Assembly: GCF_003019675.1 (NCBI RefSeq)
Contig: NZ_CP028105.1
Location: forward strand, 636,282 to 700,281
Origin: Fusobacterium ulcerans
Lineage (GTDB): Bacteria; Fusobacteriota; Fusobacteriia; Fusobacteriales; Fusobacteriaceae
Reading direction: 5' to 3'
DNA: 64,000 nt
Shown: positions 62,093-64,000 of the stretch, piece after piece
How positions within the stretch are numbered: position 1 is the first letter of the stretch
How the letters are laid out: each line of letters opens with the position of its first letter
Position numbers and translations under genes: made by a program
The notes under the pieces: model-generated
The model's database searches: none
What the model was told of the DNA's origin: nothing
Seen by the model: only the letters and a program-made list of their open reading frames with translations

Positions 62093-62825
62093 ACTTTTTC
62101 TTTGCTGATACTAAAAGCATCATAGGACGACGAAGTTCATCTTTCATTTCAGGAATTATTTTCAGCATCTCTTCTGATGGCTGTGCTTCTACAATCCCTG
62201 TTATTTCAAATCCTGTTTTTAAAAGTGTATTGAGATAAGTAGTCAATGTCTTATGATATTTTACTACCTTTTCTCCTAAAAAAATCGACTCTCTTTTTCC
62301 CTCTAAATAATAGCTGTCTACAGGCCAATGAAGTATATTCCCACTTTCATCACAATACCAGTCTTCCCTACCTTGAGCAGTAAAAACTGGATGTTCAGCA
62401 GAAAATATAAATTCCCCACCCTTTACTAGACAGTTATTTACTTTTTTACATATATTTTCAAAAGATTCTACATAATGAAAAGCTAAAGAACTTATCACGA
62501 CATCAAAAGAATCAGCTTCAAAATTAATATCCTCTATTGGCATTTGTATGTATTCTACATTAGAAAATTTAGTTTTCTTTTTTGCTTCTTCCAACATTTT
62601 TGAAGAGATATCTATTCCAACAGCTGAATCTGCCCCCTGCTCCATAGCATATATACAATGCCAGCCAAATCCACATCCTAAATCAAGTACTTTTTTCCCT
62701 TTAAAATCAGGAAGCATTTTTTTCAATTCATGCCATTCTCCTGCTCCTGCCAATCCCTTTTTTGATCTATCCATCTGACTGTATTTTTCAAAAAATATTT
62801 CATCATCATATTTATTTTCTTTCAT
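62091..62825 (-). CDS. Class I SAM-dependent methyltransferase
   Basis: 244 residues from the ATG with GGAGG four bases upstream. A longer frame of 40 codons exists, but it includes the terminator of the rubrerythrin gene. Motif I DLGCGFGWH is near 58-66, and motif post-I GIDIS near 80. LAFHYVESF near 125 resembles the UbiE/Tam-like small-molecule methyltransferases. Substrate unknown; no metabolic neighbours. Confidence 0.82.
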   Translation of the reverse strand: MKENKYDDEIFFEKYSQMDRSKKGLAGAGEWHELKKMLPDFKGKKVLDLGCGFGWHCIYAMEQGADSAVGIDISSKMLEEAKKKTKFSNVEYIQMPIEDINFEADSFDVVISSLAFHYVESFENICKKVNNCLVKGGEFIFSAEHPVFTAQGREDWYCDESGNILHWPVDSYYLEGKRESIFLGEKVVKYHKTLTTYLNTLLKTGFEITGIVEAQPSEEMLKIIPEMKDELRRPMMLLVSAKKK

Positions 62826-62921
62826 TTTTCCTCCAACCATATACTTTTTTCTATTATACTTTACTTCTTCACTGGTTACAAGATAAAAGACTTTTCCATC
62901 ATAATTTTTATACAGCAATAC

Positions 62922-62949
62922 AAAAAGAGGATGATTATAAATCATCCTC
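62922..62949 (-). terminator. Intrinsic terminator of the rubrerythrin gene
   Basis: GAGGATGAT (62927-62935) pairs with ATCATCCTC (62941-62949), five-base loop, T5 on the minus strand. Confidence 0.85.
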
Positions 62950-62975
62950 CAAATTTAACCTACTAAAGTTAAAAA

Positions 62976-63527
62976 TTATTTACCAAAGTATCTGTTTAAT
63001 AACCCAACAAATGCTTTTCCATGTCTAGCTTCATCTTTAGCCATTTCATGAACTGTATCGTGGATAGCATCAAATCCTAACATTTTAGCTCTTTTAGCAA
63101 GATCGAATTTTCCTGATGTAGCTCCATATTCAGCTTCAACTCTCTTAGTTAAGTTTTCTTCTGAAGATGCACTTACACATTCTCCTAATAACTCAGCGAA
63201 TTTAGCAGCATGCTCAGCTTCTTCGAAAGCTATTCTTTTGTAAGCTTCAGCAATTTCTGGATATCCTTCTCTGTCAGCAGCTCTAGACATAGCTAAGTAC
63301 ATTCCAACCTCTGTACATTCTCCTTCAAAGTTAGCTCTTAGACCCATTATGATTTCTTCATCTCCACAAGCTAATCCTTCTCCGATTATATGCTCAGTAG
63401 CCCAAACTTTTTCAGTTCCCTCTACTACTAATTCCCATTTGTCTTTTCCTGCTTTACATACTGGACATTTGTCAATACTCTCATCAGTTATAATTTCTCC
63501 ACATACTTTACATCTGTATTTTGCCAT
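62976..63527 (-). CDS. Reverse rubrerythrin (rubredoxin domain first)
   Basis: 183 residues. The N-terminal rubredoxin-like domain (CKVCGE at 5-10 and CPVCKAG at 21-27) precedes a four-helix di-iron ferritin-like domain with [10 protein letters not shown] near 70, EEAEHAAKF near 106 and DEARHGKAF near 165. In ordinary rubrerythrins the order is opposite; the reversed form is known from clostridia, where it acts as an NADH-fed peroxidase and O2 reductase. Ribosome site AGGGAGG. Strong promoter upstream. Confidence 0.9.
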   Translation of the reverse strand: MAKYRCKVCGEIITDESIDKCPVCKAGKDKWELVVEGTEKVWATEHIIGEGLACGDEEIIMGLRANFEGECTEVGMYLAMSRAADREGYPEIAEAYKRIAFEEAEHAAKFAELLGECVSASSEENLTKRVEAEYGATSGKFDLAKRAKMLGFDAIHDTVHEMAKDEARHGKAFVGLLNRYFGK

Positions 63528-63612
63528 TTTTCATTTCCTCCCTTGATATTACATTATTTAATTTCTACATTTCATTTCTTTTTTGTAACCATTACATTTT
63601 TATTACACTATT

Positions 63613-63641
63613 AATATACTATACTTTACATTTTATGTCAA
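63613..63641 (-). promoter_or_regulatory. Strong predicted promoter of reverse rubrerythrin
   Basis: TTGACA (63636-63641) and TATATT (63613-63618) with a 17-base spacer, about 85 bases before the start. Confidence 0.8.
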
Positions 63642-63649
63642 TAGCTTTT

Positions 63650-64000
63650 TTATTTTTTTTTATTAATTAAATGCCTTTGCGGCTGAAGAGTTATATCTGT
63701 CACTACAGTTCCCTCTCTTTGAGATAAAACCATCTCTACAGCTCCTGCTACACATTCAGGAGTAATATAGCTATTTTCATCATCTCCCTGACAAAAATCT
63801 AAGTGATTATAGAATGAAGTTTTTGTAATATCTGGATGAATGGTTATAACTTTTACTCCAGTTTTTCTCACTTCATCAAAAAGCCCTTTTGAAAAATGAG
63901 ATAATCCCGCTTTTGTTGCTGAATAAGCACACCCATAAGTACTTGATTTTTTAGCTGTAATAGATGATATATTTATGATAGTTCCTCTTTTCTTCTTCAA
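63650..64000 (-). CDS. Short-chain dehydrogenase/reductase, C-terminal part
   Basis: 117 codons run from the window edge to the stop; the edge codon is TTG, probably an internal Leu. The catalytic Ser (NISSITA) and YSATK are visible, with the HPDITKTSFYNH segment typical of SDR C-termini (PG replaced by PD). The NAD(P)-binding N-terminal half lies outside the window. Substrate unknown. Confidence 0.85.
   Translation of the reverse strand: MKKKRGTIINISSITAKKSSTYGCAYSATKAGLSHFSKGLFDEVRKTGVKVITIHPDITKTSFYNHLDFCQGDDENSYITPECVAGAVEMVLSQREGTVVTDITLQPQRHLINKKK

Noticed and set aside
62826-62945. 40-codon N-terminal extension of the methyltransferase
   Set aside because: It includes the rubrerythrin terminator hairpin and lacks a ribosome site, while GGAGG precedes the inner ATG.
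1-64000. CRISPR array, tRNA, rRNA or prophage
   Set aside because: No regular spacer-repeat pattern, cloverleaf, rRNA segment or phage gene set was seen; the repeats present are the porin blocks and the sRNA-like units.

Overview
The window is AT-rich DNA with compact, mostly minus-strand gene runs. It looks like a chromosomal segment of a Fusobacterium, probably one of the larger-genome species such as the varium/ulcerans/mortiferum group (inference). Evidence is the FomA-type porins with the WRWQP...F C-terminus, strict-anaerobe oxygen defence (flavodiiron protein, reverse rubrerythrin), several solute-binding proteins, and outer-membrane plus low-GC features together. No rRNA, tRNA or CRISPR array was seen.

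Layout. 1-4.4 kb: M50 protease (cut by the window edge), a short ComEC, a GPH sugar symporter and tmcAL. 4.5-7.3 kb: coaX, a small secreted protein and an IS3-family element with an intact DD(35)E transposase and an A-AAA-AAG frameshift site. 7.3-13.1 kb: three FomA-like porin genes. Their promoter box, structured leader and signal-peptide region are identical or nearly so, but their mature barrels are divergent. A solitary HepT-like HEPN gene and a zeta-type toxin/antitoxin pair sit between them. 13.2-17.7 kb: trkA-trkH potassium uptake and a lipoprotein peptide-binding protein. 17.8-31.9 kb: a SWIM-SNF2 helicase, two small membrane proteins, and a six-gene operon (DUF4132, MoxR AAA+, DUF5682, VWA, SWIM, 96-aa protein) matching the uncharacterised E. 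coli yehI-L-M-P-Q set.

32-38.5 kb: a lipid-type operon matching E. coli ynbA-B-C-D (CDP-alcohol phosphatidyltransferase, CdsA-like, hydrolase-methyltransferase fusion, PAP2-DSP phosphatase fusion), extended by an SDR and a patatin whose Ser/Asp dyad is replaced. 38.6-41.9 kb: flavodiiron protein downstream of an acyl-CoA dehydrogenase/EtfA/rubredoxin triple fusion, a plausible O2-reducing chain. 42.2-45.2 kb: NhaC-type and NSS-type transporters, the former behind a leader with hairpins and a Phe/Tyr-rich small ORF. 45.3-51.9 kb: housekeeping run (proS, recG, yebC, cyclo-ligase, UDG-like, metallo-beta-lactamase).

52-55.7 kb: two tandem dipeptide-binding proteins and three copies of a ~125-bp unit that looks like a small-RNA gene: ECF-like promoter, C-rich 5' segment and terminator hairpin. 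Its C-rich segment is complementary to G-rich sites in the three porin leaders, one of them the ribosome binding site. Porin control by C-rich sRNAs is therefore the most interesting hypothesis here. 55.9-64 kb: S66 carboxypeptidase, threonine aldolase, a permease with two M20 amidohydrolases, a methyltransferase, reverse rubrerythrin and the end of an SDR gene.
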